Shown here in pieces: positions 11,515 to 20,934 of a stretch of 64,000 nt of DNA. The notes beneath the pieces were generated by a model. That model was given only the letters and a program-made list of their open reading frames with translations. It made no database searches and was not told the origin of the DNA. Within the stretch, counting starts at the first letter, position 1. The number at the start of each line of letters is the position of its first letter. Location of the stretch: NCBI GenBank assembly GCA_037176885.1, contig JAWWNJ010000001.1, positions 4,774,001-4,838,000 of the forward strand. The letters run 5' to 3'. Position numbers and translations under genes: made by a program. This stretch comes from Favolaschia claudopus. Lineage: Eukaryota > Basidiomycota > Agaricomycetes > Agaricales > Mycenaceae.

Positions 11515-11570
11515 TCCTTCCGCGGAGAAGTTCTAATTTAAGATTACAGAGGCGCATACCACCACAATCT

Positions 11571-14500
11571 TTAATGCTTCCTGCGTTTGGACCGTCTAGG
11601 ACCAACCGACTCTTTTGGCTCATCGTCCGACTCTGCTTCATCATCATCGTTCCCAGTCTCCGATTCTGAGGACTCAGCCTTTTCGAAGTCTTCAGGTGTT
11701 ACCCTTATATTTACTTTATCGAAGGCTAGATCCTTTATCTTCTTTGAGCTGCGCTCCTTTGTCTTTTCCCCTTCCGCGGGAATATCGTCCACTAGCTTTT
11801 CGAGTGTCTCCGTAGATACATCAATAAACTTTTGGATGTTGAGCGGAATTTGCATTCGGCGACGTGCTAAGTATGGAACCACACGCCCCGCGGCTATCCT
11901 GTCATGGAATAACGCGCCGTTCATTTCAGCTAGGATATACGCTCCTCCCTTGGTACGTCTTATAACAACCATTGGGCCAAGGTACCTCCCCTTCTGATCC
12001 ATCTTAGAGTTCAGAGACTTCTCTACTTCAGTGTGGCGCACGAGAACCAGATCTCCCGGTTTGAAATCATAGTTTTTAATCGTATGTTCATTGTACCGTT
12101 CGAGTTTACGGACTTGAACCATTTTAGCATGATCTACACGCTTCCTCATGTGTTCAACATGGGCAACATGCTTTGCTAAAGCTCTGGCTCTTAGCCCTAT
12201 CAGTTCCGCGGTCGTCAACACTCGACCTGGTATTTCAACCAACCAAGTAGCTTCCTCAATATCCAACGGTAGAATTGGATGCGCTCCAGTCACCGCAAAA
12301 TAAGGTGAACAACCTAATCCTTTTCTAACCGTTACTCTGTCTGACCAAAGCATAACATGGAAGAACCAGAACCATTTGGATGGGTTCTTGCCAGTCGCTT
12401 TGAACAATGCCTGACGCATTTGGAAGTGTCCGCTTTCAATCTTCCCGTTCGCTTGAGAGTTGTACGGTGAAATCTGAATATTTGGTATTCCGTATTTCTG
12501 TTTCAACCATTCCACAGCTTTCTTGAACTGCCCCGCATTATCCGTAACAATCTGCTTTGGGCAACCCCAACGGCAAATGATTTCTTCAAACAGGAACATT
12601 CCAATTGCGTGAGCCGTGTCTCTCACAAGCGGTCTCGCTTCTAACCAAGAACTCAAAGAGTCCCTCGCATCAACAACTAGTCCACATTTATTGGACACTT
12701 GCCCCATTACCATTACATCGGTATGGATGACCTGAAATAGACTTGGAGTATGGGTCAAAACTGGCGGGACTTTCAACAGTGTATGTTGTCGGTTTTGGCA
12801 AGCGTCGCAAGACGCAATGTACCAAAATACATCTGCTTCTATTCCTGGCCACCAGAATCGCAGCGTAATCAATTCTCTAGTTGCATAACTTCCGCGGTGA
12901 CCCAGACTGTCGTGAGCAGCCTTCATCATGTACATGCGGTGTTCCTTGTCAACAACTAACTGATTCGCAGTGCCAAAAGATTTCTTATACATCCTCCCCC
13001 CTTTCAAAAAGAAATGTGAGGCGAAGCGCATAAAACTTCTATACTCTGCATCATCACTCATTCCCGCGGGCCTTTTCATAGGGTCCGCTAGCCATTCCTT
13101 TACCAATGGTAATTTAGCATCTCGCTTTTTCATCCAATCCGAACGATGCTCTTCATCGTAAGGCTCTCGCTTCGACTCATCCCATTTCAATTCTAAATTT
13201 GGAATCAGAGGCTCCGTCATTAAAATATACTCCGGGACCTGCTTATTCTCCTTCGAGTACGCTTCTCTGCGTGCTCTCGCCAGATTAGCTTCAGTCATTC
13301 TGGCACTCTCGCAATCACGTTGGAAATCATCCATACAAACTGCATCAACGTCCACCATTTCTGGCTGTTCCTCCTCCGACTGGAAATATCCACCTCTGGT
13401 ATCAATAAGGTGTTTAAAGTCCTCGAATTCCAACGGCTGTGGGCCTTCCGCGGAAACGTCCTCATGGTCCTCGGGAGGTTCATTTTGGTCATAACCCTCT
13501 TCCGAATTTTTGAATTGTTCATCCCCAGGGAAAGGATCTCTCCTTGATAACCCGTCGGGTGCAAACTTTTCACCAGGGACATGCTTCAGCTTAAAATGGA
13601 ACATCAAGATCTTTTCAATCCAGCGGTTAATCGTGGCGTTGGGGCCCATTCCAGGGTTTTTCAACATGCCCTTGATGTATAACGCGTCGGTTTCAACCAC
13701 AAGCTTCCTTGCTCCGAAAATCCAATAATACATGGCCTCTAGAGCTCTCATCAACCCGTACAATTCTCGTTTAGGTTGCGAATAGTTCGCCTCGGTCTTC
13801 CCTAACGTTATACTCGCAAATCGTGCAAAGTATTTCTTCTTAGGATCATCTGGGTCTAGCTGGTAGATAATAATTCCCACAGCTCTCCATGAAGTATCCA
13901 CTTGAATTACTATGTCCGAATCCCAGTCGTACCTCAGGGGTTTTAAAGCTGGGCAGTTTTTCAACCTTTCTCTAATTTTGGCCTGCGCCTCATCACAGTC
14001 CGCGGTCCATACAAAGGGAACGTCCTTCTTCGTTAACTCATTGATAGGTGCAACAATGTCGCCGTACCCTTCAATAAAGCTCCTCAGCACACCAACCGTG
14101 CCCAAGTACGCCTTCACTTGCGTGAAAGAGTCACAGGAACCCCAGTTATTAATAACGTCCACCCTCTTAGGATCGGGAATTCTTCCGCGGTAAGAGCAAA
14201 TATGCCCTACAACTTCAAACTCATCCGCACAGAGGACCAACTTCTTCCCTGAAAAAGTTCCTCCTGCATAAGCCATTCTAGTAACAACTCGATTTAAATT
14301 CTCGAGGTGTTCCCAGATAAATCTTCTAATCCCAGGATTCGCAGCAATCCTTTCCCAGTCGCCATCTTGTGTCTCGTACCTCGTAGGTCCCCCGCGGACA
14401 GGTACATCGTCTATGTAAGGGATTGTTACATGCGGCATTTCATCTCTCAAGATGGTACAAACGTCCTCGTGAAACACGGGAACAGAATTGGTCCATCCCA

Positions 14501-15794
14501 TCGGTAATTTTACTAACCTCAGTGCCCCAAACGGCGTCTGGAAGGTTGTATAATCCCTTGAAGATTCCGCTAAGTCCCTGTTATCATATCCGACAAACAT
14601 ATCCAACGAAGCTCCGCACGCTCGACCAGCAAAATGTTCTGCTAGCTTCTCCGTGGCTGGAGGTACCCCAGAGTGTTGAATTGTAACCTCATTCAACCTC
14701 TCTAACGCGTGTACAATTCTCAATGACTTTCCATCTTTCTTTATCACCGCAAAAATAGGTGACCTGTAGGACGAGTTGGATGGTTCATACACCCCAGCAT
14801 CTAATTTTGACTTGATGATGCGGCAGAACTCTTCAAAATGTCCAGGCGGAATTGGAATTTGCGAGCATACCCATGGTGTATGTGGTACCACAGGCATATC
14901 AACGGGCGGGAAATATTCATGTTTGAATTGCCCACGCTCATCCTCTTCCCAGGCGAAATGCTCGTTATGCAACATCATAAAATGATGAAGCAACTTCATC
15001 TCTTCAGGCAATAAGAACCCAGTGTTATGAGTCTTTTCAAATGCCTCCATTCGCTCCGCGGTATATCTTCCTACTGGGTGAATCTCAGGAATATCCGTTT
15101 CTATTTTCGGCATATCCTTCAAAGGGTCCCCCGTGATATTCCGCACAATCCTGAACTTCTCATCCACTTTTCCAAGGATAGGCTTAATCTTTTCCGCGAC
15201 CGGTTTGTACTTCTTAGTAGCAAATACTCGCTGTTTTCCCATAGAGATGCCCAAATTTCCAAAAATAAATTGCTCTCTTGGTACTTCCGGCACCGGTACT
15301 TCAAAATTCAGCTTCCCCTTCGCAGCAGGGACTGTCTTAGCTCCCTCTGCCTTCGAAGTCTTCTTAGACTTCTTCTTCTTCTTTTTCTTCTTGTATTTTC
15401 GCTTTCTACGGTTTACTTTCGGCGCACGGTCCGCCGCCTCCGCGGAACTATCTTTATCACCATTCACGCGGGAATCTCGCTCCATGTAGGCAAACGCAGA
15501 CTTAGCCGAGCTATCACCCGGATTAGGTGCATGCTTTCCACGGTTCGATTTTCTCGGGCTTCCCGGGCTTCCAGATTCCGTGAACAAGAAGACATCTGTG
15601 CCTTTATCTTTCTCTACCTGCCCCGCGTATTGATTCAACAATACACTAGCATTCTTATCTCCTGCAAATGCGTCCCTAGACGCCAATAAATATGCCATCG
15701 TCCTGTCATCCTGCGTAACAACATCCCCGTCTTTCGGTAAACCATATCCTGTGCACACCAACTCCCCATGGTCGTTGTACTCAAACGCGGCCAT
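11571..15794 (-). CDS. pol: Pol polyprotein: reverse transcriptase, RNase H, integrase (Ty3/Gypsy)
   Basis: I place the start at ATG 15794-15792, which overlaps the protease stop codon as TAATG, giving 1407 residues. An N-terminal extension of about 290 residues includes a run of lysines (near residues 135-145). Reverse transcriptase follows, with the YIDD active site at about 460-463; RNase H has D632, E677 and D703. Integrase has the zinc-binding HHCC (AHDSLGH...CDAC, about 960-1000) and the DD35E triad: D1027 (HTD), D1086 (TDN) and E1121 (GKIES). After this comes a GPY/F-like module (GRYLGPMVVIRR). The tail is acidic and ends in SKRRKH. No chromodomain is seen. The frame is open throughout, with all catalytic residues present. 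It presumably reverse transcribes the element RNA and integrates the cDNA. Confidence 0.93.
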   Translation of the reverse strand: MAAFEYNDHGELVCTGYGLPKDGDVVTQDDRTMAYLLASRDAFAGDKNASVLLNQYAGQVEKDKGTDVFLFTESGSPGSPRKSNRGKHAPNPGDSSAKSAFAYMERDSRVNGDKDSSAEAADRAPKVNRRKRKYKKKKKKKKSKKTSKAEGAKTVPAAKGKLNFEVPVPEVPREQFIFGNLGISMGKQRVFATKKYKPVAEKIKPILGKVDEKFRIVRNITGDPLKDMPKIETDIPEIHPVGRYTAERMEAFEKTHNTGFLLPEEMKLLHHFMMLHNEHFAWEEDERGQFKHEYFPPVDMPVVPHTPWVCSQIPIPPGHFEEFCRIIKSKLDAGVYEPSNSSYRSPIFAVIKKDGKSLRIVHALERLNEVTIQHSGVPPATEKLAEHFAGRACGASLDMFVGYDNRDLAESSRDYTTFQTPFGALRLVKLPMGWTNSVPVFHEDVCTILRDEMPHVTIPYIDDVPVRGGPTRYETQDGDWERIAANPGIRRFIWEHLENLNRVVTRMAYAGGTFSGKKLVLCADEFEVVGHICSYRGRIPDPKRVDVINNWGSCDSFTQVKAYLGTVGVLRSFIEGYGDIVAPINELTKKDVPFVWTADCDEAQAKIRERLKNCPALKPLRYDWDSDIVIQVDTSWRAVGIIIYQLDPDDPKKKYFARFASITLGKTEANYSQPKRELYGLMRALEAMYYWIFGARKLVVETDALYIKGMLKNPGMGPNATINRWIEKILMFHFKLKHVPGEKFAPDGLSRRDPFPGDEQFKNSEEGYDQNEPPEDHEDVSAEGPQPLEFEDFKHLIDTRGGYFQSEEEQPEMVDVDAVCMDDFQRDCESARMTEANLARARREAYSKENKQVPEYILMTEPLIPNLELKWDESKREPYDEEHRSDWMKKRDAKLPLVKEWLADPMKRPAGMSDDAEYRSFMRFASHFFLKGGRMYKKSFGTANQLVVDKEHRMYMMKAAHDSLGHRGSYATRELITLRFWWPGIEADVFWYIASCDACQNRQHTLLKVPPVLTHTPSLFQVIHTDVMVMGQVSNKCGLVVDARDSLSSWLEARPLVRDTAHAIGMFLFEEIICRWGCPKQIVTDNAGQFKKAVEWLKQKYGIPNIQISPYNSQANGKIESGHFQMRQALFKATGKNPSKWFWFFHVMLWSDRVTVRKGLGCSPYFAVTGAHPILPLDIEEATWLVEIPGRVLTTAELIGLRARALAKHVAHVEHMRKRVDHAKMVQVRKLERYNEHTIKNYDFKPGDLVLVRHTEVEKSLNSKMDQKGRYLGPMVVIRRTKGGAYILAEMNGALFHDRIAAGRVVPYLARRRMQIPLNIQKFIDVSTETLEKLVDDIPAEGEKTKERSSKKIKDLAFDKVNIRVTPEDFEKAESSESETGNDDDEAESDDEPKESVGPRRSKRRKH

Positions 15795-17170
15795 TACTTC
15801 TCCCCCATCTTTGAGTTCCTCGAAGACTTGCAAAAATCCGGTTTGGTCTCCGCGGGAGCTGTCTGGACTGGCTTTCCTGTGTCTCGATCTATCTTGACCC
15901 CCCTCTGAGAGGTTGCAAAGGTATTTTTGTTCCCTGTGCGCGGATCCGTAATTGTGATCTCGACTTCGCCGGTTCTCTTGCTCGCAAACACAGCTTCTGA
16001 CAAAATTTCGAAGGGGCGTCCCAAAAGAACTTCATAAGGCACCTCATCAATAATATGAACTTGAAGGTGCATCACTATCCCTTCAAAATTAAACGGCACA
16101 TTTATAGCCAAGCCCAAGGTGGACTGAATCTGGCTATTCGCAGCAACCATCTCACAGACTATATTTGTATTCCAAGTCAAACCAATTTCCTTGGCCAACT
16201 GAGCATTCATTGATACAATCTGCGAGCCGCTATCCGTAATGGCTTCCACATACTTGCCATTCACTGACGGATGAATGCATCTGAGCTTTGCAGAGGAGCC
16301 CGCGGCCGGGACTTTAACAGCTTTCGCTTTTTCTCCCTCTGGTAGAGACTCATAGTATTGAAGGATAGGGTCCCCACAAATAACGCTTCCCTCCGGTAAA
16401 TCATGATCATTGGAGGTAACCAATTCAGGGAACGTGTCAAACATCAACACCGACACAGTCTTTCCATCCTCATCTACAACTTCACAAGTTGTTGTCTCAA
16501 CTCGAACGTTATCCTCAGCTTCACTTTCATCATCCGCGGGGCTCTCAGAGTCTGAGTCTTCATCCTCAAGCACCCTTTGGACGACAAAGTTGTGCACCTT
16601 GGTAGGAACAATATCACCAGAAGTAGTCTTCATAAATTTAGCTTTGTTCTTCCGCGGACCCCCAATCTCAAGAGTTTTCCGGAGCATCTCGTTACTATCC
16701 AGCAATGTGCCTATTTTGACTGGTATCACAGTTTCCCGAATAGCGTCTGCGATCTCCGCGGTAGCTTTGTCTCGCCGCTGAGTATCTTTAGGCACTCTTG
16801 TTCTTCGTGAACCTGATGACCCTTGGCCATGTTGCTCCTCTGCTGGTTTTCGCGGGAACGCGGGTCGTACGGGAGGGTCAGATAGAGGTTTCACATCCTT
16901 GAACGGAAGTTCTTCCTTCTGATTTCTATTTCTGACACCAACCGACTCGTCCTCAGAATCACTGACTTCTTCAACGGTGACTTTCCTCGTAGGTTGAGTG
17001 GAACGCTTCGGTAGCAACACTTCAACTCTATTCTCTCTGGCTGGCTTAATGGGCACCTTCCCATTATCTCTCTCGGCTACTGTTTCTTTTTGTTGGTTTT
17101 TCTGTTTTTCTGGAACGCGGTCTTTGGCTTTCGGATCCTCAGGAGCTTTCCGCGAGCGAGTCTCCCTCAT
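15794..17170 (-). CDS. Retroviral-type aspartic protease, separate frame
   Basis: The frame is -1 relative to gag. Its first ATG (17170-17168) lies five bases after the gag stop (TGATTCCGATG). The product is about 458 residues. The first 200 are charged and probably disordered. The active site is in EAITDSGSQIVSMN (DSG at about 313-315), and LLGRPF further on fits the hydrophobic-hydrophobic-Gly motif of these proteases. It would cleave Gag and Pol. The stop codon overlaps the pol start by one base (TAATG). A protease that is in neither the gag nor the pol frame is unusual for Ty3/Gypsy elements, where it is normally the front part of Pol. Confidence 0.88.
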   Translation of the reverse strand: MRETRSRKAPEDPKAKDRVPEKQKNQQKETVAERDNGKVPIKPARENRVEVLLPKRSTQPTRKVTVEEVSDSEDESVGVRNRNQKEELPFKDVKPLSDPPVRPAFPRKPAEEQHGQGSSGSRRTRVPKDTQRRDKATAEIADAIRETVIPVKIGTLLDSNEMLRKTLEIGGPRKNKAKFMKTTSGDIVPTKVHNFVVQRVLEDEDSDSESPADDESEAEDNVRVETTTCEVVDEDGKTVSVLMFDTFPELVTSNDHDLPEGSVICGDPILQYYESLPEGEKAKAVKVPAAGSSAKLRCIHPSVNGKYVEAITDSGSQIVSMNAQLAKEIGLTWNTNIVCEMVAANSQIQSTLGLAINVPFNFEGIVMHLQVHIIDEVPYEVLLGRPFEILSEAVFASKRTGEVEITITDPRTGNKNTFATSQRGVKIDRDTGKPVQTAPAETKPDFCKSSRNSKMGEK

Positions 17171-17175
17171 CGGAA

Positions 17176-19044
17176 TCACTGAAAATCCTTCTGCGCCGCC
17201 ATAAACTGCGCTATCTTTGCAACAGACTCCTCGATTCTGTCCAGTCTATCCGCGGTGGCAGGAGAGTCTGACTCTTCCCTAGATTCACTCGCAAACGACT
17301 CCGCGGCCGGTGCAGTGGGGTCACTAGCATAATAATACTCAAACGCCTCTTGGTTATAATACACCTGAGTACGATTGTTATAGTAATCCCGCACTTTGGT
17401 CATGTAGCTCTTATTCTTGGGTTCCCGCGGCAAAGCCTTTCCATCATAGAAGAACATACGCCCATCTTTCAGGATTAGCAGGCCCCCAGTAATATCATCC
17501 CTTCTGTGCTTGCAGTCCGCAACATAATGCGAAGGATCCCAACAATAGTAACAGCCCGTAGGCTTGCCTTCTCTAAGAGGCGGCCTATCCGGTGTATACG
17601 ATGGCCTGTCTGGCCCGTATTCTCTTCTTTCCATAGGACGACTAGGATAATTGGAGGTCCCCTTTGTCAAGGCTTCATGCATCTTAGACATGACCTGTTT
17701 TTGGTCGGTCGTAAACTTGTCCAGATGATTAGCAAGGGTCTTTTCCATTTTGTCCTCAATCTCCTTATTCGACTGGAGAATTTTCTCCTCTCTGGCTTTG
17801 GAATCAGCCTCAAGCTTCTCCAATCTAGCCTTCAACTTGGCAGCTTCATCTCCACCCTCTGAACTACCCGAAAATAGAACAGCCTTCCTCTTTGTATCCG
17901 AGGGAGTTGTGAAGAAAATAGAGTCATTACTTTTGATCAACGACTTCAGTATTTCCTCAAAGTCTGCCCATTCGTACAGGTCATCAGGATGAGTGTAGGC
18001 CGGTTTATAGGCCTTTCCTTTGTTCGCAGGCAGCGCTTCATATTCAGATTTTGCTCGCTGATACGAAGTAAGTTCCGTCGGACTTCTGGCCAGCACGATA
18101 TTGCGAAGAGTCTCCCTGAAGGTAGGGTGAATACCTTTCAAAAAGTCTTGCGCTAACTCGCGCCTTGAGAGCATCTCTCGGTCCTTGTTCATCACTGCAA
18201 CTCGTCCGCGGAACTTTCGACAATAGTTGGCAAATTCAACTTCCTCATCTATTCTCACTGGACGGTCTGTATACTGTTTCAAGAAAGACGCCCAGCCCGC
18301 GCGGGAACCTTTCTCTACTGCACGAACTTCAGGATAAGCATCCATCAATTCCGCCTTCCATTCCTCATACGTTCCATTCGTATAGGTGGGCAAAGCTTGC
18401 CATTCTTTCTGCACTTTACTGTTCGCATAGTGGTGTGCTATCCACTTCTTGCTCTGCTCACTAAGCTTTCCTTGCTTCGCGATGATATCTTCGATCCCTT
18501 CCAAATACTTGGGCAAATCCCCTGTTTCGTCATCGAATTTCAGGTTATGTCTCCCAAAAATATCCGGGATCTTGCTCTTATCAATCTCGTCGTAGGTAGC
18601 CATAGTGTTTGTTTGTGGGGGGTTTATCTTGGCTACGGAGTTCGAAATAGCCTCGATGGTCTGATTCAAATGATCAGATAGCTCGCCGTCCGAGTGGGTT
18701 GCGTGTCCCTCAAAGGGTAATGCTGCAGAAGTATTTATAACTTCCGCGGAACGCGCTCTCCTTCTCTTCTTAACTGGTGACGAACTAGACGACCGTCCTG
18801 TACTGGAATTTTTGGTCGTACGCGGTTTTCTGCCAGACGTCGAGGGTCCCCAATTTACAGACTCGGGTATAAGACTGTTCCTTGAAGTCGACGTTTGAGC
18901 GGGTTCTTGTAGTGCAACCCTGGCTTGCTCTAGCAAACTCCTGGAACCTGCTCCTGTATTTAATGGAGACGGGCTACGCTGGTGTCTGCCTCTCCTCGAC
19001 GTCTTTCTAGTACGAGGATTTGTTTGGGCTGGAATTCTCGACAA
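17176..19044 (-). CDS. gag: Gag capsid/nucleocapsid protein
   Basis: The product is 622 residues, starting about 75 bp after the candidate primer-binding site. The first 120 residues are basic and Ser/Arg-rich (VKKRRRARSA). A helical capsid-like region follows (about 150-400, including EWKAELMDAYPEV and LAQDFLKGIHPTFRETL), then a coiled coil (about 400-460). A CCHC zinc knuckle sits at C498, C501, H506 and C511 (C-x2-C-x4-H-x4-C), the RNA-binding motif of nucleocapsid. The protein should assemble virus-like particles and package the element RNA. The stop codon is directly followed by the protease start. Five CCGCGG palindromes lie in this gene in all three codon phases. Confidence 0.9.
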   Translation of the reverse strand: MSRIPAQTNPRTRKTSRRGRHQRSPSPLNTGAGSRSLLEQARVALQEPAQTSTSRNSLIPESVNWGPSTSGRKPRTTKNSSTGRSSSSSPVKKRRRARSAEVINTSAALPFEGHATHSDGELSDHLNQTIEAISNSVAKINPPQTNTMATYDEIDKSKIPDIFGRHNLKFDDETGDLPKYLEGIEDIIAKQGKLSEQSKKWIAHHYANSKVQKEWQALPTYTNGTYEEWKAELMDAYPEVRAVEKGSRAGWASFLKQYTDRPVRIDEEVEFANYCRKFRGRVAVMNKDREMLSRRELAQDFLKGIHPTFRETLRNIVLARSPTELTSYQRAKSEYEALPANKGKAYKPAYTHPDDLYEWADFEEILKSLIKSNDSIFFTTPSDTKRKAVLFSGSSEGGDEAAKLKARLEKLEADSKAREEKILQSNKEIEDKMEKTLANHLDKFTTDQKQVMSKMHEALTKGTSNYPSRPMERREYGPDRPSYTPDRPPLREGKPTGCYYCWDPSHYVADCKHRRDDITGGLLILKDGRMFFYDGKALPREPKNKSYMTKVRDYYNNRTQVYYNQEAFEYYYASDPTAPAAESFASESREESDSPATADRLDRIEESVAKIAQFMAAQKDFQ

Positions 19045-19118
19045 CCCAGGAAAGTCCCTTCTCTAGACTCTCCCAACTACAGCAACGCGTTTTGTTTATC
19101 AACAAATTACCACCGAAC

Positions 19119-19136
19119 CCCTCGCGGTGGGCTCCA
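19119..19136 (-). promoter_or_regulatory. Candidate primer-binding site
   Basis: Two bases after the 5' LTR the minus strand reads TGGAGCCCACCGCGAGGG. TGG is the expected complement of a tRNA CCA end. I could not identify the matching tRNA. Confidence 0.55.
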
Positions 19137-19138
19137 GA

Positions 19139-20934
19139 TGTAACGCTGACACTTGAATATATCGACAGAAGTGCTAAATATAGCGCAGCAGAGAATCTAC
19201 CACCAAAATATATATATAACACAATCAACCAACACACACAACACTACAACACAAATATCTCAACAAGATACACTCAAATGTCTCTCGAAGAGTTCGTGGG
19301 GTTCGATCCGAAATCCAGATGTCTCAGTGACGAGGATATAAGTCGACTTGCAAGCAGAACCTTGCACAAAACACGCTCTCACACACCGTAGATGGAAGTG
19401 ATTCCGTCCGCGGACCTTTCCTAAAAATAGGAACTATAAAACAGTAGGATACAAGATACCAACAAAGTTGAATATCAGGGCGAGATTGAAACAATGACCA
19501 CAGACAGTTTCCGCGGCAGAATGCACAATTCTTATAGCGCCAGTTACGCTATAGACCTGAACCTCCAAATTCCAGGAACCTTTGACACTCCTTTATATAG
19601 CACAAGCCTTTCAGACGAGGACTAATCAGATCTCTTCCGGTTATGCGCCAGCAGTCCCAACGCAATGCTTCAGCAGATGGACAGTTCCACTCTTCCTCAG
19701 ACTCAGGGAGATACTAGTTCACTCTCGAGCACACGTATCCTTACAACGAAATAGACAGTCCGCGGGCAGTAGAGGCAGGCAGTTCCTTGCACACTAAGGC
19801 CACGACAAAGCTACTCGAATGCAAAGCCTCCGCAGGTGAACACTCTCGAAACAATGCTTAGATTCACACTTGAACTGAACTTCAACACAATTTCTATTAA
19901 GACAAACGAGTAGACAATATCTTTTTATATGCCTCTACGTTGCTGCCTGAGTTCACCAACGCTGTCCAATAGACTGAGCGCGATGTCCTCCAGCTCAACG
20001 AGAAATACAGGTCCTTTTATACTAATGCCAAGAAATACATCACATAAATAGTACAGAGTAAGCAATGTCGATCCAATTGAGTAGAGAGATGGTATATTGG
20101 TATTTGGGTGTCCCGGCGGACCTTCGGCAGCCTCTTGGCTTGTCGATCCAACGGTAGAAAGTCAGCCATTATGACTCCCACGGTTGAATCACTGAATTGC
20201 GGAAGCCCGCGGAACGCCATCATTGGTGATCCCGTCAATCCGTCACTGGCGGCAACCCTTCCGGTGGTGCCATCAACGCCTCTAATAACTCCTAAGACTA
20301 TTCTTGGGACATTCCTATTCACTCGCAATATCACAGGCTCGTCTGTTGTCCAATTTATCAAGCCACCAAGTCATCCGCGCTGACTCCAATATAGAAATAG
20401 ATTTCTAATGAAGTTGCCGCACTTGTCCGGCTTCAGCATCACATCATCAACTCTCCAGTCAAAGACCTCATGTCTTGCCACAACTCTGCCTTCTGATCCT
20501 AGCATCGGCATCTCCTGTATGAGATCCCTTTCCGCTGTTCCAGCCGTCTATTTATAATCGGCAGCCCGCGGCATCTGTCTTTTGACTGATGTTGACTCTG
20601 ATAGCCCCCGCGGCGCCTCCTACATCCTTGTAGACCCTTGTCTAAGTCCGTAGTACACAAGTACTTGACTCTTTGTCACTCTTCTGAGGGTTCTGTTATG
20701 GAACAGATCCATAGTACTGCAGTAGGCTATTATTATAATGCCTTGCTCCTGTGATGGGTTTTACGGTCAACAGCTCGGAGCTCACTTTGACCCTCCTTAG
20801 TGTCACCAACAGAGGTACTGACTTCCTATTGATAGTCGAGTAAGACTATAGTCGTGGCGGGTAGTTGGGTTGTTTAGGGCCGCACTTGACTTAAAATAGC
20901 CAGATATAACGCGCAAAAATGGCCAGTCGTTACA
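19139..20934 (-). repeat. 5' LTR of the Ty3/Gypsy element
   Basis: Direct repeat of 2924-4719. In the sense orientation this LTR drives gag-pol. CCGCGG sites are at 19408, 19511, 19760, 20207, 20566 and 20608. T at 20694 replaces the C of the other copy. Confidence 0.95.
19591..19600 (-). promoter_or_regulatory. TATA box of the 5' LTR promoter
   Basis: The minus strand reads CTATATAAAG, about 450 bp before the inner LTR end. It fits a Pol II promoter for the genomic RNA and puts the U3/R boundary near 19560. Confidence 0.6.

Larger units (their letters stand above)
2924..20934 (-). mobile_element. Full-length Ty3/Gypsy LTR retrotransposon (18,011 bp) with antisense accessory genes
   Basis: Two 1796-bp LTRs in direct orientation begin TGTAAC and end GTTACA. 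The offset between them is constant at 16,215 bp, and I saw one difference (C at 4479, T at 20694). The flanking 4-bp repeats ACGT (2920-2923 and 20935-20938) are the target duplication. Sense is the minus strand: candidate primer-binding site 19119-19136, gag, protease, pol, then about 6.8 kb of accessory sequence with plus-strand genes, a polypurine tract at 4720-4731 and the 3' LTR. The domain order RT-RNaseH-integrase defines Ty3/Gypsy. No chromodomain is visible at the integrase end. All three sense frames are open, so the copy may be autonomous. It sits inside a Tnp2 transposase gene. Confidence 0.95.
2924..20934. promoter_or_regulatory. Dispersed array of CCGCGG palindromes across the retrotransposon
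   Basis: I counted 51 sites: six per LTR and 39 internal, in every part (LTRs, leader, all genes, spacers). Internal first bases: 4822, 4953, 5149, 5785, 6230, 7272, 7960, 8006, 8249, 8270, 8621, 8883, 9030, 9644, 10120, 10194, 10507, 11520, 11774, 11888, 12206, 12892, 13064, 13448, 14000, 14185, 14392, 15056, 15440, 15850, 16300, 16534, 16652, 16756, 17250, 17301, 17425, 18206, 18744. No longer shared consensus surrounds them. The rest of the window has about 14 sites in 46 kb. Confidence 0.8.

Noticed and set aside
15027..15689. Plus-strand frame of 220 codons inside pol
   Set aside because: No start context, splicing or domain, in contrast to the real antisense genes at 5.5-11.5 kb; a shadow of pol.
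19119..19136. Assignment of the primer tRNA
   Set aside because: The complement of the site does not fit the conserved T-loop pattern of a tRNA that I can name, so only the TGG start is used.
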